64,000 nucleotides of DNA from Falsiroseomonas sp050563525. Its GTDB lineage: Bacteria; Pseudomonadota; Alphaproteobacteria; Acetobacterales; Acetobacteraceae. Position 1 is the stretch's first letter; every line of letters starts with the position of its first letter. The DNA is taken from the NCBI RefSeq assembly GCF_050563525.1, contig NZ_JBNXUN010000019.1, positions 16,261-80,260 on the forward strand. The letters run 5' to 3'. This document shows positions 53,675 through 63,885 of this stretch, one piece after another. The position numbers and the translations under genes were made by a program. A model generated the notes under the pieces. It ran no database searches. It saw nothing but the letters and a program-made list of their open reading frames with translations, and was not told the origin of the DNA.

Positions 53675-54061
53675 ATGGCGAACCAAGCATCGTCCGACCA
53701 ATTGGTGGGAATCCTGCGCGACACGGTCGTGGCGCTAGTCCGCCGCGATGGGCCGGATCTTTCGGCCCGGCAACTGGGCGTGTTCCTCACGGTCTACCTG
53801 ACCGACGGTCCGCATACCGTCCGCGGGCTGGCAGCCGAGTTGAACGTCTCCAAGCCTGCCATCACGCGCGCGCTGGACCGCCTGGGGGAACTCGACCTCG
53901 CGCGGCGGAAGGTCGACCCGATGGACCGCCGCAGCGTGCTGGTGCAGCGCACCCTCAAGGGCGCCGCCTTCCTGCGCGACATGCGCAGCATCATGACGCA
54001 GGCGGAGCAGACGGCGCGGGAGACGGTCGTGGCCGACAACGACGCCCGCAAGACCGGCTGA
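53675..54061 (+). CDS. MarR-type winged-helix regulator
   Basis: A 128-residue DNA-binding protein. The winged helix shows LSARQLGVFLTVYLTDGPHTVRGLAAELNVSKPAITRALDRLGELDLARRKVDPMDRRSVLVQ, with the wing R-x-x-x-x-x-D-R-R of MarR proteins. A C-terminal helix would make the dimer. It is shorter than most MarR members (about 140-150). A 179-base gap separates it from the aminopeptidase gene, so it may have its own promoter. Target genes unknown. Confidence 0.88.
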   Translation: MANQASSDQLVGILRDTVVALVRRDGPDLSARQLGVFLTVYLTDGPHTVRGLAAELNVSKPAITRALDRLGELDLARRKVDPMDRRSVLVQRTLKGAAFLRDMRSIMTQAEQTARETVVADNDARKTG

Positions 54062-54063
54062 GC

Positions 54064-54996
54064 TCAGTAGCCCGCGGCGAAATCCACGAGGTTCATCAGC
54101 GGTGCCCCGGACCGCGCCCGCCGGAGGTTCTCGACCACCTGCGGCGCGGCACTTTCCGGGATGGTGATGCTGGCTGCATGCGGCGTCATCACCACGCGTG
54201 GATGCGCCCAGTAGGGGTGGTCCGCCGGTAGCGGCTCCGGCGCGAAGACATCCAGCGCCGCACCGGCTACCTGCCCGGACGCCAGCGCCGCCAGCAGATC
54301 CGCATCCACCACATGCCCACCCCTGGCCCCGTTTATCACGAAGGCGCCGCGCGGCAGCAGGCCGAGCAGCCGGGCGTCGATGAGGCCACGAGTCTCCGGC
54401 GTCAGCGGTAGCAGGCAGACCAGGATGCGGCTGCGCTTCGCCATGGCGTCCAGGCCTTCCAACCCGTGGAAGGTCTCCACCTCCGCCACCTGCCTCGGAC
54501 GCCGCGACCAGCCCATCACGGGAAAGCCGAGGCCGCGCAGCAGGCCGGCGGCATGGGTGCCGAGTTCCCCCAGGCCGAGGAAGCCGACCGGCGTTTCCGC
54601 AGTCACCGGGGCCGGCAGTTCATGCCAGACCTTGTCGCGTTGCAGCTCGCGGTACTCCAGGTCCTGGCGGTGAAAACGCAGGACGTTCAGCAGCACCCAC
54701 TCGCCCATCTGGCTGGTCAGCATGCGGTCCACCAGCCGCGCCACCGGGATGCCCGGCGGCGGACCCGGCGGCCGCAGCAGATGGTCCACGCCGGCACCCA
54801 TGGAGACGATGAGGCGAAGGTTCGGGTAGCGGCGCAACTCTGCCATGTCATGCGCCGTCCAGACCACCGCGGCCTCGATCGCGGCCGGGTCGCCGGCATC
54901 GGGAAACATGCGGATCTCGAGCCCCGGGTTCAGCGCCAGCAGCGCGTCGCGCCACATCGCCATGGCGGCGGGCTTGGTGGACAGCAGCACGGCCAT
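54064..54996 (-). CDS. D-2-hydroxyacid dehydrogenase, GhrA-like
   Basis: A 310-residue NAD(P)-dependent reductase of glyoxylate or hydroxypyruvate type. The nucleotide motif is GFLGLGELGTHAAGLLRGLGF. The catalytic Arg is in INGARGGHVVDADLL, the Glu in FAPEPLPADHPYW and the His in VVMTPHAASITIP. The N-terminal part (WRDALLALNPGLEIRMFP) matches GhrA. The ATG at 54996 shares one base with the stop of the gene upstream (TGATG), so the two are coupled. Confidence 0.93.
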   Translation of the reverse strand: MAVLLSTKPAAMAMWRDALLALNPGLEIRMFPDAGDPAAIEAAVVWTAHDMAELRRYPNLRLIVSMGAGVDHLLRPPGPPPGIPVARLVDRMLTSQMGEWVLLNVLRFHRQDLEYRELQRDKVWHELPAPVTAETPVGFLGLGELGTHAAGLLRGLGFPVMGWSRRPRQVAEVETFHGLEGLDAMAKRSRILVCLLPLTPETRGLIDARLLGLLPRGAFVINGARGGHVVDADLLAALASGQVAGAALDVFAPEPLPADHPYWAHPRVVMTPHAASITIPESAAPQVVENLRRARSGAPLMNLVDFAAGY

Positions 54997-55456
54997 CAGG
55001 CGGCATCCTTCGTCAGGCTGGTTTCGCGATGGACCAACCGGGCGAAGCCGCGCCAGTCGTCGCGCCGGGCCGCGGCGAATTTCCGCCCGTCCGGCAGCTC
55101 GGCGTACAGGCTGAGCACGCCCTTGGCCCACAGCGCGTCGAAATGCTCCTCCGATTGCAGCGCCCAGGCCGTGGCGCGCTCGAACACGCCATCGCGGATG
55201 CGCGGCTGGACCTTCGACAGCCACCACCAGCAGCCGACCGCCAGGATCGCGCCGCCCAGGTAGTAGTGCACCAGCGCGGTGCCGGCGAAGGAGGTCACCA
55301 GGATGGTCGCGGCCGGCCAGATGTTCTCGCCGTAGCGGTACACCGGGCTGCCGGGCGAGTTCATCTTGCGGATATGCACCCCGAGCTTCACCTGCTGCGC
55401 ATCCAGCAGCAGCTTCAGCCGGTCCAGCGGCGGCATCACCGCGTCCTCCGCCTCGC

Positions 55457-55460
<4 letters not shown>
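54996..55460 (-). CDS. Hypothetical membrane protein
   Basis: A 154-residue protein with a hydrophobic region at about residues 48-82 (WPAATILVTSFAGTALVHYYLGGAILAVGCWWWL) that could form two short helices, flanked by charged ends. No family is recognised. It overlaps the yejF-like gene upstream by four bases and the ghrA-like gene downstream by one, so it belongs to a run of coupled genes that starts with the peptide transporter. Confidence 0.75.
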
Positions 55461-57057
<1,597 letters not shown>

Positions 57058-57061
<4 letters not shown>

Positions 57062-58095
57062 GTGGCGCCACCCGGCAGCTTGCGCGGGTCGAAGGCATCG
57101 CGGACCGCCTCGCCCACGAAGATCAGCAGCGTCAGCATGCCTCCGAGCACGAAGAAGCCGGTGATCGCCAGCCACGGCGCCTGGAGGTTGTTCTTGCCCT
57201 GGTTCACCAGCTCCCCCAGCGAAGGCGAGCCCGGCGGCAGGCCGAACCCGAGAAAGTCCAGGCTGGCCAGCACGGTGACCGACCCCGAGAGGATGAACGG
57301 AAGAAACGTCAGCGTCGCCACCATCGCGTTGGGCAGGATGTGGCGCACCATCAGCGCCGTGTCGGAGACGCCGAGCGCGCGCGCCGCCCGCACGTAATCC
57401 AGGTTGCGGCCGCGCAGGAATTCCGCCCGCACCACGCCGGTCAGGCTCATCCAGGAGAACAGCAGCAGGAAGACCAGCAGGGTGAGGAAGCTCGGCTCGA
57501 TGACGCTGGCCAGGATGATGAGCAGGTACAACTGCGGCATCCCCGACCAGACCTCGATGAAGCGCTGGAAGCCGAGATCGACCCAGCCGCCGTAATACCC
57601 CTGCACTGCCCCCGCCGCGATGCCGACCACCGAACTGACAAGGGTCAGCGTGAAGCCGAACAGCACGGACAGGCGGAAGCCGTAGATCACCCGCGCCAGC
57701 ACGTCCCGGCTCTGGTCATCCGTGCCCAGCCAGTTTTGCGCGGAGGGCGGCGCCGGCGAGGGCTGGCCTACGTCGCGCACCACGGAATCGTGCCGGTAGG
57801 GGATCAGCGGCCAGATCGCCCAGCCGCCACGTTCCTCGAACTCCGCCCGCAATTCCGGGTCGTGCCAATCCATGGTGATAGGCAGGCCGTCCGGCAGCAC
57901 GTCGCTTTCGGCATATCCGCCGACCGCCACCGGGAACAGCCAGCGATCCTCGATGCGCGCCACCAGGGGCCGGTCATTCGCCAGGAATTCGGCGAACAGG
58001 GTCAGCAGGAACAGCACCAGGAAGATCCACAGCGACCAGTAGCCGCGACGGTTCGCCTTGAAGTTGGCGATGCGGCGCTGCGTGATGGGAGTCAT
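57058..58095 (-). CDS. yejE: Peptide ABC transporter permease (YejE-like)
   Basis: A 345-residue inner-membrane permease with about six helices. The N-terminal helix RRGYWSLWIFLVLFLLTLFAEFLAND is followed by a periplasmic insert (about residues 42-125) typical of YejE. The cytoplasmic EAA loop region reads FLRGRNLDYVRAARALGVSDTALMVRHILPN, which contacts the ATPase. It overlaps yejF and yejB by four bases on each side. Confidence 0.94.
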
Positions 58096-59201
58096 CGGCG
58101 CGCCTCGAAGTCGATGCGCGGATCGACCACGGTGTACATCACGTCGCCCACGATCTGCAGGATCAGGCCGAGCAGCGTGAAGATGTACAGCGTGCCGAAC
58201 ATGATCGGATAGTCGCGCCGGATCGCCGCCTCGAACCCCAGCAAACCGAGCCCATCCAGCGAGAACACGATCTCCACCAGCAGCGCGCCGGTGAACAGGA
58301 TGCTGATGAAGGCGGCCGGGAAGCCGGCGATGATCAGCAGCATCGCGTTGCGGAACACGTGGCCGTACAGGATGCGGGTTTCCGTGTTGCCCTTGGCGCG
58401 GGCGGTGACGACGTAGTGCTTGCCGATCTCGTCCAGGAAGGCGTTCTTGGTCAGCATGGTCAGTCCGGCAAAGCCGCCGATCACCAGCGCCAGCGTCGGC
58501 AGCGCCATGTGCCAGGCATAATCAAGCGCCCGCTGCCAGAACGGCCATAGCTCCGACCCGGAACTCGATAATCCCCGCAGCGGAAACCACTGCAGGAAGG
58601 ACCCGCCGGCGAACAGCACCACGAGCAGGATCGCGAACAGGAAGCCCGGAATCGCATAGCCCACCAGCACCACGCCACTGGTCCAGATATCGAACCTCGT
58701 GCCGTCCTTCACGGCCTTCCGAATGCCGAGCGGGATCGACACCAGGTAGATGATCAGCGTCGACCACAGCCCGAGCGAGATCGAGACCGGCATCTTCTCC
58801 AGGATCAGGTCCACCACCGGGCGATCGCGGAACAGGCTCCGCCCGAAATCGAAGGTGAGATACCCCGCCATCATCTCGCCAAAGCGGACATGCGCCGGCT
58901 TGTCGAAGCCGAAGATCTGCTCGATCTCCGCCACGATCGCCGGGTCCAGCCCCCGCGCCCCGCGATAGGTGCCGACCGGCCCCTCCCCCGACCCGCCTGG
59001 CCCGGCCCCACCCGGCGCCCGCGTCTCCCCCGGACCCTCCCCGGTCAGGCGCCCGAGCGTCTGCCCCTCGCCCCGCAACTCCGCCAGCATCTGCTCCACC
59101 GGGCCACCCGGCGCGAACTGCACGACAGCGAAATTGATCAGGATGATGCCGAGCAGCGTCGGCACCACGAGCAACAGGCGACGGAGGATGTAGGCGGCCA
59201 T
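58092..59201 (-). CDS. yejB: Peptide ABC transporter permease (YejB-like)
   Basis: A 369-residue permease. The first helix YILRRLLLVVPTLLGIILINFAVVQFAPGGPVEQ is diagnostic of the class. The coupling loop VVTARAKGNTETRILYGHVFRNAM is present. A Gly/Pro-rich insert at about residues 58-85 (GETRAPGGAGPGGSGEG) is longer than usual. The start is separated from the end of yejA by 255 bases that contain an inverted repeat pair. Confidence 0.94.
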   Translation of the reverse strand: MAAYILRRLLLVVPTLLGIILINFAVVQFAPGGPVEQMLAELRGEGQTLGRLTGEGPGETRAPGGAGPGGSGEGPVGTYRGARGLDPAIVAEIEQIFGFDKPAHVRFGEMMAGYLTFDFGRSLFRDRPVVDLILEKMPVSISLGLWSTLIIYLVSIPLGIRKAVKDGTRFDIWTSGVVLVGYAIPGFLFAILLVVLFAGGSFLQWFPLRGLSSSGSELWPFWQRALDYAWHMALPTLALVIGGFAGLTMLTKNAFLDEIGKHYVVTARAKGNTETRILYGHVFRNAMLLIIAGFPAAFISILFTGALLVEIVFSLDGLGLLGFEAAIRRDYPIMFGTLYIFTLLGLILQIVGDVMYTVVDPRIDFEARR

Positions 59202-59213
59202 GGGTTGCGCTTA

Positions 59214-59439
59214 GTGGTTTGCAAGGAGGGCTCTGCCCTTCCTGCACCCACCCGCCAAGGGGCAGTGGCCCCTTGGAACCCTTCGAATCATGAGCAGGAT
59301 GGAAGAGGGGCCGGAGCGCGCGACGAACATGCGGTCCCTCTGCGCCCCTCTCCCATCCTGCTCAAGGTCCCGGCGGTCCAGGTGGCCCTGCCACCTGGTC
59401 GGGGGGTGCCGGGAGGCGGACAGCCCCCTGGCGAACCAC
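59214..59439. repeat. Inverted pair of ~97-bp intergenic repeats with internal hairpins
   Basis: The left arm (59214-59311) is matched by the reverse complement of the right arm (59344-59439) along its length, around a 32-base spacer. The inner ends are almost identical (tgagcaggatggaagagggg against tgagcaggatgggagagggg). Each arm has its own hairpin: 9-bp stem at 59255-59276 and 9-bp stem at 59378-59398. The hairpin stems differ in sequence between arms but keep pairing, which suggests selection on structure. It occupies most of the gap between yejA and yejB. Confidence 0.85.
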
Positions 59440-59456
59440 AAGCGCCCCACTGCCAC

Positions 59457-61313
59457 CTACAGCGCCCGGCGCGCGTTGGTCAGGGCCGTCTCGCGCGCGG
59501 CGTCGACCCACCAGGTGTCCAGGCCGAGGCCGTAGCGCGGGTTGCGTTCGGGGCGGCCGAACTTGTCCCAGAAGGCGATGCGGAAGCTGCGGCTGTGCCA
59601 GTTCGGGATCATGAAGTTGTTCCACAGCAGCACGCGGTCCAGCGCGCGGGTGCGGGCGATGAGTTGGTCACGGTCCGGCGCGTTGATGACCAGTTCGACC
59701 AGCTCGTCGATCACCGGGTCGCAGATGCCGGCGATGTTCTGGCTGCCGTTCTCCCGCGCCTTGGCGCAGGTGAAGAAGTCGCGCTGTTCGTTGCCGGGGG
59801 ACAGCGACTGGCCGATGACGTCGACGGTCATGTCGTAGTCGAAGGCATCCGTACGCGCCTGGTACTGCGAGGGATCCACGGTGCGGACGCGCACGCTCAT
59901 CCCGACGCGTTCCAGCGCCTGGACGTAGGGCAGCGCGATGCGCTCGAAGGTGGCGCCCTGCAGCAGGATCTCGAATTCAAAGGGCTGGCCCTGCGGCCCG
60001 ACCAGGCGCCGGTTCTGCACGCGCCAGCCGGCTTCCTGCAGCAGGCGCAGCGCGGTGCGCAGGCCTTCGCGGTTGTTGCCGGAGCCATCGGTGACCGGCA
60101 GCTTGTATTCGGCGGTGAAGACCTCCGGCGGAATGCGGCCACGGAAGGGCTCCAGCACCGCGAGTTCCGCGCCCGTTGGCAGGCCGGAGGAGGCCAGTTC
60201 GGAGTTCGAGAAGTAGGATTGGGTGCGGGTGTAGGTGCCGAAGAACAGGTTGCGGTTCATCCACTCGTAGTCGAACAGCTCGATCAGCGCGCGGCGGACG
60301 CGGGCATCCTGGAACAGCGGCCGGCGCAGGTTCACGGCGAAGGCCTGCATGCCGGTGGGCAGTTCGTGGCGCAGCTCGTCCTGCTTCGCGAGGCCCGCGC
60401 GCATGGCGGGGAAGTCGTAGCCGGTGGCCCAGTCGCGGGCGCTGTTTTCCGTGCGGAAGTCGATCTGGCCGGCCTTGAAGGCTTCCAGCGCCACGGTGGT
60501 ATCGCGGAAGTATTCGAAGCGTTGCCGGTCGAAGTTCTGCGTGCCCTTCTGCGACGGGATGTCGCGCGCCCACCAATCCGGCACGCGGGCGTAGACCAGG
60601 CTGCGCCCGGCCTCGAAGCGTTCCAGCCGATAGGGGCCGGAGCCCAGCGGCGGGTCGAGCAGCGGCCGGGTGAAGTCCCGGCCTTCCCACCAATGCGCCG
60701 GCAGCACCGGCATCTGGCCCAGGATCAGGCCGAGCTCCCGGTTCTCGGTGCTGCGAAAGCGGAAGGTGGCGCGGCGTTCACCCTCCGCCACCACCTCCGT
60801 CACGTCGCCCCAGTAGGACCGGAAGAAGGGGCGGCCATGGGTGCGCAGCGCGTTGAAGGTGAAGACCACGTCGGCGGCAGTGACCGGCCTGCCGTCATGC
60901 CAGCGCGCCATCGGGTTCAGGTCGAAGCTGATCGAGAGGCGGTCGGCCGGCAGGTCGATCCACTGTGCGAGGTAGGGGTATTCGGTGCTGGCCTCGTCCG
61001 TGCTGTTGGCCAGCAGCGTGTCGTAGATCAGGTTCAGCCCGACCGCGGGCGTGCCGCGCAGCACGAACTGGTTGAAGGTGTCGAAGGACCCCAACGCGGT
61101 CAGCGCGATCTCGCCGCCCTTCGGCGCCGTGGGGTTCACCCAGGGAAAGTGTGGGAAGTCCACCGGCAGCGCGGGTTCGCCCAGCAGTGACAGCGCATGG
61201 GTGCGGATCGCATCCCCCGGGGCGGCGCTGCCGCCGGCGGGGGTGGCGGCATGCAGGGCGCCCGGCGCAAGGCCGAGGGCGGCGGAGAGGGTCAGCAGGT
61301 CGCGTCGGCGCAT
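59457..61313 (-). CDS. yejA: Peptide ABC transporter substrate-binding protein (YejA-like)
   Basis: A 618-residue family 5 binding protein. The export signal has three Arg (MRRRDLLTLSAALGLAPGALHAA), suggesting Tat export. YejA features include LPVDFPHFPWVNPTAPKGGEIALTALGSFDTFNQFVLRG and, near the end, FMIPNWHSRSFRIAFWDKFGRPERNPRYGLGLDTWW. It is the first gene of the yejABEF order on the minus strand. The repeat element between it and yejB may separate its high expression from that of the membrane subunits. Confidence 0.94.
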   Translation of the reverse strand: MRRRDLLTLSAALGLAPGALHAATPAGGSAAPGDAIRTHALSLLGEPALPVDFPHFPWVNPTAPKGGEIALTALGSFDTFNQFVLRGTPAVGLNLIYDTLLANSTDEASTEYPYLAQWIDLPADRLSISFDLNPMARWHDGRPVTAADVVFTFNALRTHGRPFFRSYWGDVTEVVAEGERRATFRFRSTENRELGLILGQMPVLPAHWWEGRDFTRPLLDPPLGSGPYRLERFEAGRSLVYARVPDWWARDIPSQKGTQNFDRQRFEYFRDTTVALEAFKAGQIDFRTENSARDWATGYDFPAMRAGLAKQDELRHELPTGMQAFAVNLRRPLFQDARVRRALIELFDYEWMNRNLFFGTYTRTQSYFSNSELASSGLPTGAELAVLEPFRGRIPPEVFTAEYKLPVTDGSGNNREGLRTALRLLQEAGWRVQNRRLVGPQGQPFEFEILLQGATFERIALPYVQALERVGMSVRVRTVDPSQYQARTDAFDYDMTVDVIGQSLSPGNEQRDFFTCAKARENGSQNIAGICDPVIDELVELVINAPDRDQLIARTRALDRVLLWNNFMIPNWHSRSFRIAFWDKFGRPERNPRYGLGLDTWWVDAARETALTNARRAL

Positions 61314-61363
61314 GGCAGGTAGATTGGGGGCTGCTGCGGGCCAGGGCAACCGCCGCGGTTGGA

Positions 61364-62146
61364 TCAGGCGGTGAGCAGGCCCGAAACTTCCGGCAGCATG
61401 GCCGGGTCGCCAAGGGCGAGGACCGTGCCGTCACCATCCAGGCGCAGCGGGCGGCCGGACCAGTCCGTGCAGCTGCCGCCGGCCCCCTCGATGACCGGCA
61501 CCAGGGCCGCCCAGTCCCAGGGCTTCATGGTGGCATCCACCACGGCATCCACCAGGCCAAGCGCCAGCAGGCCGTAGGCGTAGCAATCCCCGCCCCAGGT
61601 GGTGCGCCGTGCCGCGGCCTTGACGGCGGCGAAACGCGGCGCGGTGGCCGCATCGAACATGTCGGGCGAGGTGCAGGACAGTTCCGCCGCGGACAGGGAC
61701 GAGCAGGGCCGGCAGCGCGGCGTGCCGCCGAAGCCGGAGCGGAACGTGGTGGGCTGGCCGGCAACGCCGATCCAGCGCTCGCCCGTGGTCGGCTGGTCGA
61801 TCAGGCCGAGCACCGGAACGCCGTGGTGCAGAAGGCCGATCAGCGTGCCGAACAGCGGCCGGCCGGTGACGAAGGCCCGGGTGCCGTCGATCGGGTCCAG
61901 CACCCAGACCCATTCGGCATCCGGGTTGGTCTCCCCGTATTCCTCGCCGATCACGCCGTGGCCGGGCAGGTTTACGGCCAGAAGCGCGCGGATGGCACGT
62001 TCCGCCGCGCGATCCGCCTCCGTCACCGGGCTGGCATCGCCCTTGGCCTCGACCAGCAGGGCGGAGCGGAACAGGGGGCGGATGACGGCACCGGCGGCCT
62101 CCGCCGCGGCTTCGGCAACGGCGACGAAATCCGCGGCCTGGCTCAG
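61364..62146 (-). CDS. hisN: Inositol monophosphatase family, HisN-like histidinol-phosphatase
   Basis: A Mg-dependent phosphatase of about 260 residues. Metal and catalytic motifs are GEEYGE, WVLDPIDGTRAFVTGRPLFGTLIGL and, near the C terminus, KPWDWAALVPVIEGAGG. The segment GDASPVTEADRAAERAIR is HisN-like. No ATG, GTG or TTG lies in frame between 62299 and the conserved helix. The best-placed codon is a CTG at 62146 that overlaps the stop of the cytochrome gene as CTGA, so a rare CTG start is proposed. Dephosphorylation of histidinol phosphate would complement hisC; other monophosphates are possible. Confidence 0.85.
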   Translation of the reverse strand: MSQAADFVAVAEAAAEAAGAVIRPLFRSALLVEAKGDASPVTEADRAAERAIRALLAVNLPGHGVIGEEYGETNPDAEWVWVLDPIDGTRAFVTGRPLFGTLIGLLHHGVPVLGLIDQPTTGERWIGVAGQPTTFRSGFGGTPRCRPCSSLSAAELSCTSPDMFDAATAPRFAAVKAAARRTTWGGDCYAYGLLALGLVDAVVDATMKPWDWAALVPVIEGAGGSCTDWSGRPLRLDGDGTVLALGDPAMLPEVSGLLTA

Positions 62147-62676
62147 GGTAGCGGCGCCGGTTCGGACGACAAGGTCCGCAGGAACGCGATGAGATCGGCG
62201 CGCTGGCTGGTGCTGGACATGCCCGCATAGGCCATGCGCGTGCCCGGCATCGCGGCCGAGGGACGCGCGATAAAGGCGTTCAGCGACTCGTAGTCCCACG
62301 GCTTGCCGGCCAGGGCGCGGTTGGCGGCGGAGTAGTTGAAGCCTTCCACAGCCGCATGGTCGCGGTTGACGATGTTCCAGAGATTAGGCCCGACGCCATT
62401 CGGTCCGCCCTGGACGAAGTTGTGGCACGACGCGCAGGCGCGCTGGGCTACCTGGCGCCCGGTGTCGGCATTCGCCGCGGCCAGCAGCGGCCCGATCGGC
62501 TCCAGCGCCGGAGTCGCCGGGGCGGCGGCGGCGGCAGGTTCCGGTGTTGCCACTTGGATGGCGCTGGTTTCCAGCCGGCGCGGACTGACGATGGCCCCGC
62601 CGATGACGCCGGACACCATGAACACGACGCCAGCCGTCAGGACGGCGGCAAAAACCTTGTTGGCTTCCAGACTCAT
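62143..62676 (-). CDS. Membrane-anchored cytochrome c (CycM-like)
   Basis: A 177-residue c-type cytochrome. An uncleaved N-terminal helix (about residues 8-28, VFAAVLTAGVVFMVSGVIGG) is followed by an Ala/Pro-rich linker and a haem domain with CASCH near residue 75, GVGPNLWNIV and the axial Met in GTRMAYAG. This resembles CycM/c552, which carries electrons between the bc1 complex and the terminal oxidase. The start ATG at 62676 is preferred to the upstream frame. Its stop is shared with the proposed CTG start of the phosphatase. Confidence 0.92.
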   Translation of the reverse strand: MSLEANKVFAAVLTAGVVFMVSGVIGGAIVSPRRLETSAIQVATPEPAAAAAPATPALEPIGPLLAAANADTGRQVAQRACASCHNFVQGGPNGVGPNLWNIVNRDHAAVEGFNYSAANRALAGKPWDYESLNAFIARPSAAMPGTRMAYAGMSSTSQRADLIAFLRTLSSEPAPLP

Positions 62677-62818
62677 CCGGGAGTGGACCCTTCGTAAGCG
62701 CAATGCGGACCCGCCCCGGCGACTTGCGCCCGGCCCGGCCTGCCGTAAAACCTGCCGGACAATATAGGCGCGCCCCGGTGACGACAACCCGCGGTGCTTG
62801 CAGGACCACCGATCCGCC

Positions 62819-63682
62819 ATGAGCATCTCCGAAGCCGGCATCATCGCCTTCCAGGGCCAGCCCGGCGCCTATTCCGACCTGGCCTGCCGCCAAGCCTATC
62901 CAGGCTGGACCACCCTGCCCTGCGCCAGCTTCGAGGCAGCGATCGAGGCGGTGCGCGAGCATCGCGCGGGCCTTGCCATGCTGCCATGCGAGAATTCGCT
63001 CGCCGGCCGGGTGCCAGACATCCACCGCCTGCTGCCGGACAGCGGCCTGCATGTGGTGGGGGAGCATTTCGAGCGGGTGGAGCACTGCCTGCTGGCGCCC
63101 AAGGGCGCCTCCATAGCCACGCTGAAGCGCGCCCACAGCCACCCGGTCGCGCTTGGCCAAGTGTTGAACCTGCTGAAGGAGCTGCGCCTGACGCCGGTGA
63201 TCGAGGCCGATACCGCCGGCGCGGCCGGGCTGATCGCGGAGCGCGGCGGGGTGGAGGATGCCGCAATCGCGTCCGAGCTTGCGGCGCAGATCTACGGGCT
63301 GGAGGTGCTGCGGAAGAATGTGGAGGATGCGGCGCACAACACCACGCGCTTCTATGTCTGTTCCCGCACCCCGCTGGCGCCGCCCTTCCCGGAGGGCGAC
63401 TGGGTGACGTCCTTCGTCTTCCGTGTCCGCAACATCCCGGCGGCGCTGTACAAGGCGCTCGGTGGCTTCGCGACCAACGGCGTGAACATGACCAAGCTGG
63501 AAAGCTACATGGTCGGCGGCGCCTTCACCGCGACGCAGTTCCTCGCCGATGTCGATGGCCGGCCGGACGAGCCGGGCCTGGCGCGGGCGCTGGAGGAGCT
63601 TTCCTATTTCTCGGCCGACCTGCGGGTTCTCGGCACTTACCGCGCACATCCGCTGCGGCTGGCCCAGCGGGAGGGCAACTGA
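62819..63682 (+). CDS. pheA: Prephenate dehydratase
   Basis: Converts prephenate to phenylpyruvate in phenylalanine synthesis. The protein has 287 residues. The catalytic domain (about 1-185) includes IAFQGQPGAYSDLACRQAYPG, AMLPCENSLAGRV and the TRF motif in HNTTRFYVCSR. The C-terminal ACT domain (about 200-280) has ALGGFATNGVNMTKLESYMVGG, where the phenylalanine-sensing ESRP-like motif reads ESYM. No chorismate mutase domain is fused. A strong terminator lies 20 bases after the stop. Confidence 0.95.
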   Translation: MSISEAGIIAFQGQPGAYSDLACRQAYPGWTTLPCASFEAAIEAVREHRAGLAMLPCENSLAGRVPDIHRLLPDSGLHVVGEHFERVEHCLLAPKGASIATLKRAHSHPVALGQVLNLLKELRLTPVIEADTAGAAGLIAERGGVEDAAIASELAAQIYGLEVLRKNVEDAAHNTTRFYVCSRTPLAPPFPEGDWVTSFVFRVRNIPAALYKALGGFATNGVNMTKLESYMVGGAFTATQFLADVDGRPDEPGLARALEELSYFSADLRVLGTYRAHPLRLAQREGN

Positions 63683-63702
63683 AAACGGCTGCCCTGGACG
63701 CA

Positions 63703-63740
63703 GAAAACCCCCGAGGCGCAGGCCCCGGGGGTTTTCTTTT
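63703..63740. terminator. Strong intrinsic terminator between pheA and the rrn operon
   Basis: An 11-bp perfect stem (gaaaacccccg and cgggggttttc, 63703-63713 and 63726-63736) with a 12-base loop is followed by tttt. The A run on the opposite side means it can also stop transcripts leaving the 5S gene on the minus strand. Confidence 0.9.
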
Positions 63741-63760
63741 GCTCAGGGTCCGGCGTGGCG

Positions 63761-63876
63761 GCCCGGCGGCGACCTACTCTCCCGAGCCTTGAGGCTCAGT
63801 ACCATGGGCGCTGGGGTGTTTCACGTCCGAGTTCGGGATGGGATCGGGTGTATCATCCCCGCGATGGCCACCGGGC
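63761..63876 (-). rRNA. rrf: 5S ribosomal RNA
   Basis: Read on the minus strand, the sequence contains the conserved 5S segments ACACCCGATCCCATCCCGAA and CTCGGACGTGAAAC, then CCATGGTACT and GGGAGAGTAGGTCGCCGCC. The two ends pair as helix I (CCCGGTGGC with GCCGCCGGG, including one G-U), which sets the ends to within a few bases. It is the last gene of an rrn operon that enters from the right edge. Confidence 0.95.
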
Positions 63877-63885
63877 CACCAGGCC

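Noticed and set aside
58890..61190. A 766-codon open frame on the plus strand
   Set aside because: It is the antisense of yejB and yejA, and its translation is a low-complexity Gln/Arg/Ala mixture.
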